Shown piece by piece: positions 9,688-20,573 of a stretch of DNA of 64,000 nt. Each line of letters begins with the position of its first letter. The first letter of the stretch is position 1. Made by a program: the position numbers and the translations under genes. The notes beneath the pieces were generated by a model that saw nothing but the letters and a program-made list of their open reading frames with translations, ran no database searches and was not told the DNA's origin. The DNA is from Berghia stephanieae. Lineage: Eukaryota > Mollusca > Gastropoda > Nudibranchia > Aeolidiidae. The stretch covers positions 43,927,342 through 43,991,341 of the forward strand of contig CM067445.1 in the NCBI GenBank assembly GCA_034508935.3, read 5' to 3'.

Positions 9688-9795
9688 ACCTAGTTCATCT
9701 CGCCCTTGCTCATATTTTGGCGCTGCACTGCGGCTGATGCCTGGGTTAATCCAGTCGTCCTTGGCAAATAAATATTAAAGGGAATTAGGGCAATT
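9688..9795 (+). repeat. SINE-C 3' fragment
   Basis: It has CGCTGCACTGCGGCTGATG, CCTGGGTTAATCCAGTC and a closing AAATTAAAGGGAATTA-like tail. The tRNA-like head is lost. Confidence 0.7.
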
Positions 9796-9930
9796 TTCAT
9801 TTTAAAATAAAAATTATCCCCACCTAATACCATTTTGATAAGACTCGTCAAATTTTGGATTCACTTGTCAAAATTTATTCGCCTGGCTTTAATGTGAGGA
9901 AGAGGTGAAGTTGACTGCAATATCCTTGGT

Positions 9931-10238
9931 GCGGCTATGTGGTCTAGTGGTATGACACTCGCTTTCGGATCGGAAGGTCCTGGGTTCGAGCCTCGCTCGA
10001 CACATAGTTGAGTCCTTGGAAAAGACTCTTTACTCACATTCTCTCACCGTACTCAAGTGTAAAATGAGTACCTGGCCGTTAACAGCGTTGTCTTTGTCCG
10101 AAAAATTGTAATATCGCCTAACAGGCGTCATGTCTCGTCCTACATGTTAAATGTTGCTGTTGACCAGGGACCCCTTGTAAAGCGCTTTGAGCACGTTAAG
10201 TGGATATTGCGCTATATAAAAGCTCAATTTAATTTAAA
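9931..10238 (+). repeat. SINE-A, complete
   Basis: The tRNA-like head at 9931-10003 has an A-box (TGGTCTAGTGG) and a B-box (GGGTTCGAGCC). Its anticodon-loop region CTTTCGGATC resembles tRNA-Arg(TCG), while other parts resemble tRNA-Pro. The body (AGTTGAGTCCTTGG, CACCGTACTCAAGTG, GGCGTCATGTCTCG) leads to the tail AAAGCGCTTTGAGCACG and GCGCTATATAAAAG. The tail resembles the 3' end of the LINE at 50.5 kb, so LINE-driven copying is likely. RNA polymerase III promoter boxes are visible. Confidence 0.9.
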
Positions 10239-10394
10239 GAGATGAAGAATTAGAAGACACACAACAGAATACTGTAGAGATGTACTGTTGAAGCCTTATG
10301 TTCCACAAGGAATGGAAAGGATTAAACAAATAAATGAATTAATAATAATAATCATAATAATAGTATATACTTTATTCGTTTACAGACGTGGCAT

Positions 10395-10833
10395 GCATGA
10401 TAATGTATAAACACAAAGTTGAAAATCTGTGGCGACAATGTATACATATATAATATATGCAAATGCACAAAAATGTAAAAATATACAACCAAGAACCAAT
10501 AGCAATACTTTATATATTAATTTGATAAATTGAGTTAGGCCATGATAATGTATAAACACAAAGTTGAAAATCTATGGCGACAATGTATACATATATATTA
10601 TATGCAAATGCACAAAAATGTAAAAATATACAACCAAAAACCAATAGCAACACTTTATATATTAATTTGATAAATTGAGTTAGGCCATGATAATGTATAA
10701 ACACAAAGTTGAAAATCTATGGCGACAATGTATACATATATATTATATGCAAATGCACAAAAATGTAAAAATATACAACCAAAAACCAATAGCAACACTT
10801 TATATATTAATTTGATAAATTGAGATAGGCCAT
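10395..10833. repeat. 145-bp tandem repeat, three copies
   Basis: The units start with CATGATAATGTATAAACAC at 10396, 10541 and 10686, giving an exact period of 145. They differ at only a few positions, so the array is recent. The unit is AT-rich with no ORF beyond the repeat itself. Confidence 0.95.
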
Positions 10834-11240
10834 AAATGGACTTAATATCGTGTTGACGGAATAGGCCACAAACTTGTCAATTTCCCCGATACTTTTAATA
10901 CTTGGGGGAGTCAGGGTAATTCTTTTCAATGATACCGCGGTGGCCAGACGTAAGGAGTTCAAAGTGAACTGTAATGTAAAAATAACAAGAATTCAAGATA
11001 CACAACAATGTCTAACAAAACATTTAATTAAATGAACTTTAAACTTCGTTGTTTTGTAAGGGGGGGGGGGGGTTGTTTTGTTTGTGTTTTGTTTTTATTT
11101 AATTATTTTTTTTACAGTTTTCTGTTTTTCAAGGGTTTTGGTTTTTATTTTTGTGGTTTGTTTATTTGTTGTTGTTTTTTTTTTAAAATCTTTTTGTTGT
11201 GAAAGAAGACCAAAATGATATGAAAAATAATTGTTGACAC
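10834..11240. other. No gene seen; T/G-rich
   Basis: It holds a poly-G run of about 15 (11059-11073) and T-rich low-complexity sequence up to 11190. Confidence 0.6.
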
Positions 11241-11241
11241 G

Positions 11242-11345
11242 TTAGGGAGCAGGCACTGGTGTAAGATAAAGATCCGAACACATGGGTATGATACACACTG
11301 CCAGACAGCACGGAGAGAACATACAAGAAAAAAAAAATCATCCCG
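11242..11345. repeat. SINE-D-related fragment
   Basis: GGAGCAGGCACTGGTGTAAG, ATGATACACACTGCCAGAC and an A-rich end match the left arm of the hairpin repeat at 267-474. Confidence 0.6.
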
Positions 11346-11659
11346 AAATATTAGCTTGCCTCATATTTCTTGTTATTTTATATTGTATTTGTTTCTTTCT
11401 GCTTTCTCTGAGACTGTTTCACCGCTTAATATAACCCTTTTTCAGATCTTTATAATTATTGACATTCCATTTATTACGCCAGCCCCTGGGAAATTCATTT
11501 TTTTTAAAATGGCCTGTCTTTTAGAGAAAAGACAAATTTAACGACACGCGCCGCACACCGTGAGACGTTGCAGAGAAAATAATACGTAACTGAGAAAATA
11601 ATTAAATTATCATCCTATGAAATCAGTCAACCTGGTCATAGGTTGGTTGAACTTGAGCT

Positions 11660-11933
11660 TTGAGCTTTTATATAGCGCAATATCCACTAAACGTCGTCAA
11701 AGCGCTTTATAAGGGGTCCCTGACCAACAGCAACACTTAACATGTAGAACGGGACATGACACCTATTAGGCGATATTACAAATTTGTTTTTCCCAACAGA
11801 CAACGCTGTTACCTCATTTTACACCCGAGTACAGTGAGAGAATGTGAGAAACGAGCCTTTTCCAAGCACTCAACTATGCGCCGAGCTAGGCTTGAACCCA
11901 CGACCTCCCGATCCGAAAGCGGGTGTCATACCA
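11660..11933 (-). repeat. SINE-A
   Basis: The plus strand runs tail to head: GAGCTTTTATATAGCGCAAT, CAAAGCGCTTTATAAGG, CACTCAACTATGCGCCGAG, then a B-box complement (GGCTTGAACCC) and GATCCGAAAGCGGGTGTC. The last bases of the head are lost. Confidence 0.9.
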
Positions 11934-11964
11934 TATATACACAGTTGAATATGAAAAGAAATAA

Positions 11965-12181
11965 ATAAAATAAAATAAAATTCCCTTTATTCATCCCCAA
12001 GGGGGAATCTGTCTTTAGGATCTATTCCAAGGGAAGACTGGAAAAACCCAGGCGTCAGCCGCTGTGCAGCGCAAAGTGAGCTAGGGCGAGGCTCAAGGCC
12101 ACACAGTACAGCGGCGGGTGATCGAACTCGGTGCCTTTTGGGTACGAAGCAAAGACCGTACCGCTGACCCACGCTGCCCCA
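11965..12181 (-). repeat. SINE-C, near complete
   Basis: The head on the minus strand runs GGGGCAGCGTGGGTCAGCGG, then GTACCCAAAAGGCACCGAG with a TTCGATCACCCG B-box. The CGT at the loop position suggests a tRNA-Thr-like source. The body GTGTGGCCTTGAGCC resembles the MIR/L2 core (CCTTGGGCAAGTCAC type). It ends in AAAGGGAATTTTATTTTA. Confidence 0.85.
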
Positions 12182-12210
12182 TGAGAGCGGTATGAGAGCG
12201 GTTTATTTAC

Positions 12211-12290
12211 GTGGCGATCCCGATAGCTCATTTGGTAGAGCCCTCTCTTCATACGCAAAGGGACCGAGTTCGAACACCTCAAGGCATATC
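12211..12290 (+). repeat. SINE-B head only
   Basis: It reads GATCCCGATAGCTCATTTGG, then TAGAGC and GGGACCGAGTTCGAA, with no SINE-B body after it. Confidence 0.7.
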
Positions 12291-12856
12291 ATTTCGCATT
12301 ATATTCTAATACAACTACATTATATATATATGTTTGAATTAAGATGAATAACTGAATTGCGATTTATACTTCAAATGAGGCTCGAGTCGCATCGCCCAAA
12401 CTACTCTCTTGGCGAAAACGATAAAATAATAAATGCCAAGATTGAGTTAAAACCGAACTTAGGTTGTAGGGGTTAATGGACGGGAGAGTGGAATGAAATG
12501 TGGGATAGGAGTGGGGGGGGGGGGGTTTAAAGAGGCGATGGTCTGATGTTATTTTAAAGTCGGCTTCCTGGTTGCACCCTTGGGCAAGTCATTACTCTTT
12601 GACTTCCAAAATTATAACTTAAATAGCTAAAGCAGATTTTTTTTTAAAGTGGAGTTTTTATTGGTTTCCTATAGAGAAGTGAAAAAGTAAAAAGAATATA
12701 ACACAGAGCATGACATAAGCATTTTAATGACGATGCAATTCAAGGAGAACACACAAAGAGATTTGATTTGTAAGTACAAAAACAATTTTCAAAAGTAAGA
12801 AATAAAATTGCCAATATGTGACCGCTGTATTTATCTGTTATTAGTATCGGAGTATT
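12291..12856. other. No gene seen
   Basis: AT-rich sequence with a poly-G run of about 14 near 12513. I recognise no repeat or coding signal. Confidence 0.5.
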
Positions 12857-13130
12857 GGGGTCCCGATAGCTCTGTTGGTTGGGCACTCGCTTTACAAGCG
12901 AAGGGACTGAGATCGAACCCCGGTCGAGTCGAGACTTTTTTCTGATCTCTCTGTCCACGCAGCATTGATTGGGTAGCTGGGTCTATTAGATCTGGCGGAA
13001 AATACTTTACAATAATGTCCTATCCAAAGAATGGCAGGTAATTAATTGCTATTGTCCGCTTCTCGCTATAGAAATCGGTATAAACTCCGGCTCTATGAGC
13101 CTGGTGGCTCTGAAGGACAACTTTTTTACT
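12857..13130 (+). repeat. SINE-B, complete
   Basis: The head GGTCCCGATAGCTCTGTTGG, then CTCGCTTTACAAGCGAAGGG, has a loop whose centre TAC fits tRNA-Val. The B-box is GATCGAACCCC. The body has GGGTAGCTGGGTC, ATCTGGCGGAAAATACTTT, AATTGCTATTGTCC, TATAGAAATCGG and CTCTGAAGGACAAC. This copy defines the family best. Confidence 0.9.
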
Positions 13131-13356
13131 ATTACATCGGGGTGTACCTGAATTGAATAGAGTAGAAATAAAAATAAATAAGTAAATATGAAGCTTTCTA
13201 TAGAGCAATTCCAATGATTTAACATGCTCAATGTAATTCCCAATGTTGTTTTTATTGCACCAGAAGAACATAATATGAAACCTTGTTTCCCTTTCACACA
13301 GTATCAATGGCCTGTTATGTTTCTTTTTGTAATAACATTCTTACAATACCCGATCT

Positions 13357-13400
13357 GAGCACGTTTGGTGAATATTGCGCTCTATAAAAGCTCGTTTGTT
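13357..13400 (+). repeat. SINE-A tail fragment
   Basis: Only GAGCACGTTTGGTGAATATT and the GCGCTCTATAAAAGCTCG end remain. Confidence 0.7.
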
Positions 13401-13512
13401 TTTTTTTGGTCTGTTGTAAGTTTGTTTGTTTTTTGTTTTTTTTTTTTTTGGGGGGGGGAGGGTTTTTTTTTTTGGTTTGTTCTTTTTTCTTTTTTTTTTT
13501 ATACAGTGTATT
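13401..13512. repeat. T/G low-complexity tract
   Basis: Long T runs are broken by a poly-G block near 13450. Confidence 0.9.
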
Positions 13513-13829
13513 ATTTTTTCTTTTTGGATATGAATGTGCACGTTTATTTATCTTTATTGTTTTATTATTATCATTTTTTAGCATCCAATCAACCTGGCCA
13601 TAGATTGAATGAGTCAAACTGTCAACATTGCGTAGATGTGATAGGCGATAAGACGGTTAGAGCTACTAAAACCAACAGGCACACAGAAAGATGTGTCAGT
13701 CTTCTAGATTATAGTGTACTCGACCAGGGGTCAGCATCCGATTAGCCCATGGATTTGACCAGTGTTCGGTGGCAGATAATGAGTGGAGTTGGATACAAAG
13801 AGTACTTAAAAACATTGGCAACGTAGAGA

Positions 13830-13830
13830 G

Positions 13831-13899
<69 letters not shown>

Positions 13900-14067
13900 A
13901 ACAAGAGGATGAGATAGGGATAGAGTGAAAGGAGAGAGAGAGAGAGACAAAGAGAGAAAAAGATTGAGAAAGAGGGAGATGGAGAGCGGCAAACAGAGAG
14001 GCACAGAGATTGAGAAAGAGAGAGAGATGCAGAGAGAGAGAGAGAGTGAGAGAGAGAGAGACGCACA

Positions 14068-14105
<38 letters not shown>

Positions 14106-14113
14106 AAGATGCA

Positions 14114-14145
<32 letters not shown>

Positions 14146-14185
14146 TATATATATATATATATATTATATATATATATATATATAC
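13830..14185. repeat. Compound (AC)n-(GA)n-(CA)n-(TA)n microsatellite
   Basis: CA, GA, CA and TA runs follow each other. Open frames across it are repeat artefacts. Confidence 0.95.
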
Positions 14186-14487
14186 AGATAGGGAGGTTCA
14201 AGGATATGTTGATGATGCTGCTGCTGATGATGATGCTGGTGATGATGAAGACTATAATACACCTAAAAAGCGCGCAATCATGTTTAAATGACAGGTGTGG
14301 CAGATCAAACGAGGATAAAGTTGATGATGGTGGAGACGACGATAATACGAATGATGCCTAGATAAGACTATCCACGGATTATTTACTGTGTACAAATGGT
14401 ACTCTAATAATAGTACAAGTACCAAAGTCAGTTTCCATCAGGTTATAATCTGGTGCCAGACAGTATCAGTATCTCCAATCACTCTCT

Positions 14488-14572
14488 GCACACACACACA
14501 CACACACACACACATTCACACACAAACGCACTCACATACACCCGCACTCACACACACACACACACAGCTTCA
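14488..14572. repeat. (AC)n microsatellite
   Basis: Interrupted CA runs. Confidence 0.9.
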
Positions 14573-14625
14573 CACAATAATACAGTATTTATATCACGCT
14601 TTATCAGCAGGGGAAAATTCAATGA

Positions 14626-14826
14626 TACTCGATCCGGGTGCGGTCGATATTATTTTTTTTCTGACTCCCCTTGTCTATTCAGTAGCAAAATGGGTAGCTG
14701 GGTTTGTTAGATCTGACAAAAAGTACTTTGAGATAGACTAGCGTCTTATTAAAGGATAACGAGCGATTACTATTGTTCGTTTCACGCTATGGAAACTGGG
14801 ATGCTCTCCGGCTCCATAATAAAAAA
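14626..14826 (+). repeat. SINE-B, 5' truncated
   Basis: It starts within the B-box region (CTCGATCCGGGTGCGGTCG), then GGGTAGCTGGGTTTGTTAG, AAGTACTTTGAGATAGACTA and GGGATGCTCTCCGGCTCC. A further end-piece (GAGCCTAATGACTCTGAAAG) lies at 14938-14975. Confidence 0.8.
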
Positions 14827-15019
14827 ATATTTTTCGCGTCCTAGACTTTTAGCAGTGATGCTATTTTTTTCTTTCTTTTGGAATATTATATTATGATCTC
14901 GTCCATACACAACAGTTGGACTCGGGCTCTAATTACATGAGCCTAATGACTCTGAAAGACTGCTATTTTTTTAAAAACTGTCTTCTGGAAAAACTAACGA
15001 AAATCTGCGTTTAAACCTG

Positions 15020-15535
15020 TTTCTATCAGTTGAATAATGTAAAGTAACCAAAAAAATAAAAAATAAAAAATTAAAAAAAAAATTAAAAAACCTCGCAATC
15101 TAGCTCTCATAGGAGAGAGATCATTTTACTACCAGTTGAATAATGTAAAGTAAACCAGAAAAACTCGCGATCTAGCTCTAATAGGGAACGAGATTAGCGG
15201 AAGAGTAGCGTCCCTTGATTGGACGTCACCGGCGGAAAAGTTATTAGAGAGAGAACGTCAAGTTGGTTGTGCGCATGCGTCTCTAGTCCTCGCTTCCGGA
15301 GACACTTCACCGAAAGCGAGGACGAGAGAGACGCATGCGCAAACCATGTTGACGTTCTCTCTGTAAGGTGATGTCCAATCAAGGGACGCTACTCTTCCGC
15401 TAATCTCATTCCCTATAGGAGAAAAATCTTCTTTTTAATCATTTTCTATCAGTTGAATAATGTAAAGTAAACCGATAAAAACATAAATCGCGATTGAGCT
15501 CTAATAGGAGGGAGATCGTCTTACAATTCTGGCCA
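15020..15535 (+). repeat. Tandem repeat, three units of about 107 bp
   Basis: Each unit holds CAGTTGAATAATGTAAAGTA, then TCGCRATCTAGCTCTAATAG or close to it. The units begin near 15025, 15130 and 15452. The middle unit is split by a palindromic MITE (15184-15413). Confidence 0.8.
15184..15413. mobile_element. Palindromic TA-target MITE
   Basis: It is flanked by TA at 15182-15183 and 15414-15415. The arms pair over about 105 bp (GGGAACGAGATTAGCGGAAG left, CTTCCGCTAATCTCATTCCC right; both contain GCGCATGCGTCTC or its complement). The centre is near 15300. It is GC-rich beside its host repeat. Short of coding capacity, it is a mariner-type or similar fold-back element. Confidence 0.85.
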
Positions 15536-16652
15536 CAAAGTTTGGAATTCTCTCCCCAAATCTTTAAGGGAGCGTTCACATATTACGTCATCAAAAATTT
15601 GCCCTTTTTAGACCCCCCCCCTCCCCCCCAAGTCATCACTTGTCATCATTGACCTGACCCCCCCCCCCCCAACAGATGATGACGTCATCTAATTTAATAA
15701 AAACTAAAAGATAACTTTAATTTCACAATATTTATTATTCGTTTTTCAAACCATAAACATTGATTATCAACGTTTGATAAAACACATTCAGACATTTTAT
15801 TAATTTCAGAAACTGTTGATAATTTATGTTTTACGATACAATGGGGACATAAAATTTAAATTTGCAAAGATAAAATCTAACAAACATTATTAAATTAGGC
15901 TACTTGGTGCAGGAGCTATTTAAAAAAATAGTGTAATTTAAAATAGTATAGGAGGCAAATTATTTTATAGCATATTAGTCTTTTAGTGGAATGAATTTCT
16001 GTTTCAATTTCCAAACAAAAATTAATTGATTCAAAAATGTTTCTGCCTTGGACCTCTGGCAATGTACTATAAATAGTATCATCAATTTCATCTTCATCGT
16101 CATCATTTTCTCCCATTTGCTGTTCTTCATTATGCCGCATTTTCGTGAATGGTCTTTCATTGCTGTGATCGAGGAGTGATACAATGAACATTTAGGGCAA
16201 GTTCGCCTTTTGAGAAGTGATACCCCTTTCCCATTTTGTTTCTTGAGAGATGGGCAATACTCATCATAGCAATTTATCTTTAGCTGTTTTGAAAGGAACA
16301 AACTTTGAAATAGGCTTAATTTGCCTATGTTTTGATGACATCATCTTGGGTCTGACCCCCCCCCCCCCCATGTCAACACATGTCAACATTTGGTAGACCC
16401 CCCCCCTCCCCCCTAGCTGATGACGTAATATGTGAACGCTCCCTTAAGAGATGCACAAACATCACTATTTTAAAACCTAGATTGAAATATCATTTATTTT
16501 ATTATGAGAAAATATTGCATAGTATGTAGTTTGTCAATTGACAGTAATGTGTGTTGTAAGATTATTGTTACAAATGTATGATTCAGTGTAATAATGCCAA
16601 TGTGAAGCGCATAGAGCACGACATCATCATGGTTATGTGCTGTAGAAATTCT
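15529..16652 (+). pseudogene. L2-type LINE 3' remnant split by a TTAA element
   Basis: Before the insertion the frame reads SGHKVWNSLPKSL (15529-15567). After it the reading continues RDAQTSLF and, one base out of frame, FKPRLKYHLFYYEKILHSM to a stop near 16528. This is the typical L2/CR1 C-terminus, like WNALPQSIREKESLSIFKR in the intact LINE. The 3' end holds GAAGCGCATAGAGCACG and runs into (TTA)n. It has a frameshift after the insertion site and no 5' part. Confidence 0.7.
15564..16447 (-). mobile_element. 884-bp TTAA-target DNA transposon
   Basis: The ends are TTAAGGGAGCGTTCACATAT at the left and ATATGTGAACGCTCCCTTAA at the right, with TTAA duplicated. The inverted ends run at least 28 bp and are followed on each side by poly-C blocks. 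TTAA is used by piggyBac and Kolobok groups; I cannot choose. Minus-strand frames (15975-16301 and 15916-16191) are shreds of one coding region: a zinc-finger-like CPKCSLYHSSITAMKDHSRK and C, then an acidic MGENDDDEDEIDD. The two pieces lie in different frames, so it is frameshifted and mostly deleted. Confidence 0.8.
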
Positions 16653-17068
<416 letters not shown>

Positions 17069-17760
17069 TATGAGAAAAGCAGAAAATATATAATATTTTC
17101 TCAAAAGTTTGGAGAAATGTAGGACAGAGTATGATCTTTGTCCTTACTTTTTCAACACTTTAAAAAGCTACTATAATTTAGATGCTAGATCGTCAGTTTT
17201 TCTGGGTTATTTTTCATCCTTCAAAACATAGAAACATTTGGAAGCGAGTGTTTTACTTAGTTTGGGTTTTTTTTCTCCAAAATAACTTAGTTTTTTTTTT
17301 TTTTTTTTGTTTTTTAGCGAGGAACGTCACAAAGCCTCATATGCAAGCCTTATAGAGTTGTAAGCCTCCAGGGTAGGACAAGCCTATCGTCTTTCCGCCA
17401 GAGATTGCTTTCAACTAAAACCGTTATCGAATCTTGGGCTGGTGGTTTGACTGATCAACCTCTTGTTAGGCTGGGTTTCCTTTTTGGCTAGGCGACAACA
17501 AATGAAAAGAAAAATAATTTCTAAATAAATAAAGCGATGGAACTTGAGGTTCACATATGCCCGAGTCCCACTGTGGTATATGGACGAGATCATATTTTAA
17601 AAAAATAATAAAATAAAATAAAAAATTACAAATTAAATAAATAAATTTGAAAAATAAATAAAAATAAATATAGCCTCGCTGCTAAAAGTCTAAGACAAGA
17701 ATTATTTTTTGAGCGTTTTCTAAAATAAGAAATTGTATTTAATAAGTGAATAAAAAAATA
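17069..17760. other. No gene seen
   Basis: AT-rich sequence with a poly-T run at 17290-17308 and an A/T-rich tract at 17600-17680. Confidence 0.5.
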
Positions 17761-17761
17761 G

Positions 17762-17975
17762 AATAAAATTCCCTTTATTCATCCCATAGGGGAAATTTGT
17801 CTCTAAGGTTTATTTCAAGGGAAGACTGGAATAACCCCAGCGTCAGCCGCAGTGAAGCGTCGCAAATTGAGCTCGAGCAAAATGACTTGCTCAAGGTCAG
17901 ACAGAGCAGCGGCTGGTGGTGGAACTTGGTACCTTTCGGGTACGAAGCAAAGACCGTGCCGATGAGCCACGATTA
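17762..17975 (-). repeat. SINE-C, near complete
   Basis: It has the tail complement (AAAATTCCCTTTATTCATCC), the core (CTTGCTCAAGGTCAGACAG) and the head complement (GGGTACGAAGCAAAGACCG, GAGCCACG). Confidence 0.85.
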
Positions 17976-18124
17976 GTATTAATAGTGACCCACCGTCTCA
18001 AAACAGTATTCTCTCGAGATAACTGAGACACCGAAAATGAATTTAGAATTACAAATTTTTGGTGTTTTCTAAGAAATTGCATTTTACTCTCCACCATACA
18101 GAAATTACAGATTGGAAAAAAAAT

Positions 18125-18428
18125 TATGTCACTCAGCTATTTGTTTTTGTTTTTAAACAGCCAGTTTGATGATTAGTTCTCACTAAATTATATCAATCAG
18201 ACTATAAATTAAATGTTCAATGCTACACCTGGTTTTGTGTGTTGGTACGTTATATACGGCTGATAAAGGGGTAATCCGAAACGTCAACAGTATTTGTTTT
18301 CGTTTATTAAATTGAAGCTTACATTCAATTTCACATTGTTATTTATTTCTTCAAGCTTAGAGCAGCAACATTTATATATATATCCGGTTGGCGAGTATTT
18401 TACCTAAACGCATTACATCAATATTAAC
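18125..18428 (+). mobile_element. T2 MITE split by a Penelope-like piece
   Basis: T2 runs GTCACTCAGCTATTTG, TTCTCACTAAATTATATCAA, GTGTTGGTACGTTATATAC to about 18255. It resumes at 18378 with ATCCGGTTGGCGAGTA and CTAAACGCATTACATC. The insert at 18256-18377 is the hammerhead-bearing repeat. Confidence 0.65.
18256..18377 (+). repeat. Penelope-like tail with a hammerhead-like motif
   Basis: CTGATAAAGG, a loop, then AATCCGAAACGTC lies at 18260-18284. The following TTAAATTGAAGCTTACATTC matches 7265-7420. The form is core, short stem II, GAAAC, GUC, as in minimal hammerheads of Penelope-like elements. The core has A where G8 is expected, so activity is doubtful. Confidence 0.5.
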
Positions 18429-18978
18429 CACAAGCTTCATATTCGTGGCTATAAACTCAGTTTTCTTGACTCAGTTCATCCCGACATAATACATCTTTGA
18501 GACGATGGGTCACATTTAAACATTTTAGAAAGCACGAGAGTACAATAATTTCTATCTATTCCAATCCTAGTCTCGGATATCTCTTATCTTGTCTTCTTAG
18601 TAAAGAAAAAAATTTGATTGTTGAATTGAATAATGTTTTGAACCCGTTGAATAAAAATTGTATTCAACGATTGCACAATATTTCCGCTCATTTCATTGGC
18701 TTGAATAGAGGTTTAAAAGACGGATGATTAGATAGAAGTCTGTAAAAATATTTTGGTGCGTGAGTATAAATACAAATACAACTTAAAATATTATGTAGGT
18801 CTAGTACATGGACGGGACTTTCTATGTTTGATATAAAGAAGCAATTTTTAAAATAAAATGTTGACAATAGATAGTCTAGCTTTAATTCACTGAAAAATGA
18901 AGCTCTTCACTACTTATTGGTTGCGAAATGTCTATATAATCTTCCTTTGAGGGATGGAAATAAGGTATTCGTCTCGGA
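18429..18978. other. No gene seen
   Basis: The 76-codon open frame at 18497 has no recognisable domain and ordinary AT-rich composition. I do not call it a gene. Confidence 0.5.
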
Positions 18979-19255
18979 TTAAAAAAAAAAAAGTACTTCA
19001 GACTTCAGACCCATTCGGCCCATGGAGCCAGAGTTTATCCCAGTTTCTACAGCGTGAAACGAACAATGGCAATTGCTTGCTACCCTTTGGATAGGACGCT
19101 AATCTATCGCAAAGTACTTTCCGCCAGATCTAACACACCCAGCTACCCAATAACTGCTGGGTGGACAGAGGGGTCAGAAAAAAATCTCGACTGCAATCGG
19201 GATCGATCCCGGTTCCTTTGATTGTGAAGCGAGTGCTCTACCAACTGAGCTATAC
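18979..19255 (-). repeat. SINE-B, near complete
   Basis: The body complement (GGAGCCAGAGTTTATCCCAG, AACAATGGCAATTGCTTGC, AAAGTACTTTCCGCCAGATC, CCCAGCTACCCAATAACTGC) and head complement (GATCGATCCCGG, AGTGCTCTACCAACTGAGCT) are both present. The loop reads CAC on the minus strand (Val). Confidence 0.9.
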
Positions 19256-19539
19256 TCAAAGTCGACACAATTCTAAATATTTCTATTCGAGGTCGGAGAG
19301 AGTTGTTGAGTGTGACAGCCATTGTTGCTGTTTAGGTTGAAGAATTTTTGATAATCTTCGCTTGAGGGTGTCTAAATCTGTTGTGTTCAAACATTATTCA
19401 GGAACAGCGTTCCAGTCTTTGATAGTGCGGGATGCAAATGAATATTTGAAGATGTTTGAGTTTGTAGATTGGTGTTTTTGTATTTTTTTGAGTGGGGTTT
19501 TATTTGAATGCATGGATTTCGGTAAAGAAGTGAGCAATT

Positions 19540-19660
19540 GTGTATGAAAGGTCATGACAGATAAAGCAAGAAAGAAAAAATTAAGAAAAATAAAATCATC
19601 CCAAAAAATCAGTCGACCTCCACTGGGGATCGAACCTCAGACCGGGAATCAGAAGATCAT
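19540..19660 (-). repeat. SINE-D copy
   Basis: It holds GTGTATGAAAGGTC, an A-rich stretch, AAAAAATCAGTCGACCTCC and a minus-strand B-box (GAGGTTCGATCCCCAG). The same order appears at 37105-37235. Confidence 0.6.
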
Positions 19661-19699
19661 TGTTGTTGTTTTTGTTTGTTTTGTTTATTTTGGGGTTGT

Positions 19700-19820
19700 T
19701 TTTTTTTGTTATTGGCTAAAGAAGGATTTTGAGCCCGAAACGTTTCGTGTTTGGTATTTAGTTGATTTTTTAAAAAGCTGTTACATTCATTTTTGTTTAT
19801 TACTTTTTACAGAGTACAAA
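19700..19820 (+). repeat. PLE-F repeat with a hammerhead-like motif
   Basis: GGCTAAAGAAGG, spacer, GAGCCCGAAACGTTTCG lies at 19713-19747. It is followed by ATTCATTTTTGTTTATTACT and TTTTTACAG. Sister copies lie at 21430, 30075 and 45950. Confidence 0.6.
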
Positions 19821-20077
19821 GTGGCTTGTTGTTTGTTTTGTTGTTTTTTTTTTCTAGCGCTCATCGACAACTTTCTGTTATTTGCTATCAGTTGCGGCAC
19901 GGACATCAATAAATCCAGTGTATCTTTATCACAGAGAGTTTTTTAGTGGCTGTTCGAGCCTTTGAACTGTCCGGTTTGTAGGAATTATGGTAGTCATTTG
20001 CAAAGCAGGTAGATGATTTACCTGTAGTTTATCACCTATGAACGACTAACCATCCACCAGTCTACCTCAACCTGGGA

Positions 20078-20335
20078 ATCACGTGTTTAAAAAAAATGGC
20101 CAGAAAACTCGTCCTTCAAATATCGATTGATTTAAAAGACCCTCATATTGGCAAATGCTCTCAAAGCTGAGACTTTATTGAAGTATTATGGGTGTTGCAA
20201 AACTTTAATAATAGAGTCCAATGTTTTTGAGAGCTTTTGCCAAGGTGAAGGTTATTTAAATCGAGCGATATTTAAAGGACAAACTTTCTAGCCAAAATTT
20301 TAAATACGCGTTTTTTTTCCAGAGTACGACATGGC
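20078..20335. mobile_element. PAL MITE, complete
   Basis: The left arm is ATGGCCAGAAAACTCGTCC and TCGATTGATTTAAAAGACCC. The right arm is AAATCGAGCGATATTTAAAG and TTTTTTTCCAGAGTACGACA, with an unpaired centre of about 60 bp. Confidence 0.85.
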
Positions 20336-20573
20336 AGTACTGGAACGGGTACTAATGGGCAGGGGATAGAGTTTGTAAATGCACCTGATCTTTGATCATA
20401 ATAATAATACATATTACGGTTGTTGGAATATATTTTTATTTTCTTACTTAAAACAAATTTACATCTCTTCAAGAGATAATTAGTATGGCAAATAGTTTGA
20501 GAAAAAATAATGACAAGCCATTCGTTTGCATGTATTTAGGAGAGTGTCCACATGCACAAAAAAAAAAAAAAAA

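Noticed and set aside
9931-10003. Functional tRNA gene
   Set aside because: The A and B boxes are present but the stems are imperfect and a SINE body follows directly; the same holds for the other tRNA-like heads.
13696-14291. Ser/Leu/Val/Cys-rich and Arg/Glu-rich frames of 90-147 codons
   Set aside because: They come from the CA, GA and TA dinucleotide runs.
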